Below, one piece after another: positions 63,801 through 64,000 of a DNA stretch of 64,000 bases. Under the pieces are notes generated by a model. That model searched no databases and had not been told where the DNA came from. It saw nothing but the letters and a program-made list of their open reading frames with translations. The translations under genes were made by a program, and so were the position numbers. Origin of the DNA: Diplonema japonicum (lineage: Eukaryota > Euglenozoa > Diplonemea > Diplonemida > Diplonemidae). How positions within the stretch are numbered: the stretch's first letter is position 1; every line of letters starts with the position of its first letter. The DNA lies in NCBI GenBank assembly GCA_964019335.1, contig OZ025676.1:1-64000 (forward strand), in the 5' to 3' direction.

Positions 63801-64000
63801 CTATCTAGATGGAGACCTGTGACGGGTGCTCGCCACTGTACAAGGCACCCACGAATCGTCTACAAGTACCTCAGCACGGCTGCCTCTTGGGGACACAGAA
63901 TCACACACATTGCTCGTTTCGATCAGCCACCCAGTGGGAGCCTCCCAAAGGGTACGTTTCCCACATATCCAAATTGGGATTTCTCTGTCTTCCTGCAGTA
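63801..64000 (-). CDS. C-terminal part of a gene cut by the right edge
   Basis: A minus-strand frame is open from the edge to TAG at 63801-63803, about 65 codons, including EDREIPIWICG, GSRAEVLVDDSWVPCTV and ending TRHRSPSR. The strand agrees with the other genes, and the W/V-rich strand pattern recalls Tudor- or SH3-like beta barrels. A plus-strand frame beginning at ATG 63811, right after a CTAG, is also open to the edge, so the strand is not settled. Confidence 0.45.
   Translation of the reverse strand, partial: LQEDREIPIWICGKRTLWEAPTGWLIETSNVCDSVSPRGSRAEVLVDDSWVPCTVASTRHRSPSR

Noticed and set aside
63811-64000. Plus-strand gene start at the right edge
   Set aside because: Open to the edge and Cys-rich, but the minus-strand frame fits the gene cluster direction better; evidence is insufficient to call it.

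Overview
This window is nuclear DNA of a unicellular eukaryote. The evidence is conserved eukaryotic genes (PWP1, eIF3k, PP1, CDK, MAPK, centrin, an ERA-type GTPase with short spliceosomal introns, a mitochondrial carrier, a nucleoplasmin-fold protein). Centrin and several IQ/WW, coiled-coil and EF-hand proteins suggest a flagellated or centriole-bearing protist. I cannot name the species. Essentially every gene from 2.5 kb to 64 kb is read from the minus strand. Gaps between genes are often only 40-100 bp, and most ATGs follow a pyrimidine-rich stretch and an AG by 2-8 bases. This looks like a polycistronic, spliced-leader trans-splicing genome (euglenozoan-like gene clusters or something convergent). 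That is an inference, because no spliced-leader RNA gene is visible here.

Cis-introns are very short (25-76 bp, mostly 31-44), begin almost always with GTATG (a few GTATA, GTATT, GTATC, GTTTG, GTGTG, GTACA) and end in CAG/TAG/AAG. I placed about 65 of them; in nearly all genes the joined exons keep frame exactly and restore known domain sequences.

Layout, left to right (transcription runs right to left): 1-1.87 kb, the C-terminal part of a non-LTR retrotransposon with a restriction-like endonuclease, lying between GGGTTTGC repeat tracts. 2.5-6.7 kb, MAPK, sirtuin and an EF-hand protein. 6.7-10.6 kb, a gene-free, low-complexity island with two copies of a hairpin element. 10.6-19 kb, a hypothetical protein, an RRM protein, a basic protein, an IQ/WW protein, a UBL protein, a small hypothetical protein and a CDK. 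19.7-28.5 kb, a large membrane protein, PWP1, an ERA GTPase, a thioredoxin-fold/MFS fusion and a membrane protein. 28.7-42 kb, a CCCH protein, a nucleoplasmin-like protein, a sugar-nucleotide epimerase, PP1, an HSPA14-like Hsp70, a membrane protein, a vanin-type amidohydrolase, a double VOC protein and a DFRP1-like protein. 42-52.7 kb, a potassium channel, a phosphate-carrier-like protein, a coiled-coil protein, centrin, GST, a membrane protein, RING and a Pro/Ser-rich protein. 52.8-64 kb, a CCHC/RGG protein, a BRCT coiled-coil protein, two small proteins, eIF3k, two long coiled-coil proteins, a small membrane protein and a gene cut by the right edge.

Neighbouring genes are functionally mixed (ribosome biogenesis and translation: PWP1, eIF3k, DFRP1, HSPA14, ERA; signalling: MAPK, CDK, PP1; cytoskeleton), as expected if co-transcription does not imply shared pathway. 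The most unusual signals are a small dispersed RNA-hairpin element with apparent compensatory changes, sitting between genes just upstream of acceptor sites, and the retroelement whose reading frame runs into the 8-bp repeat array.
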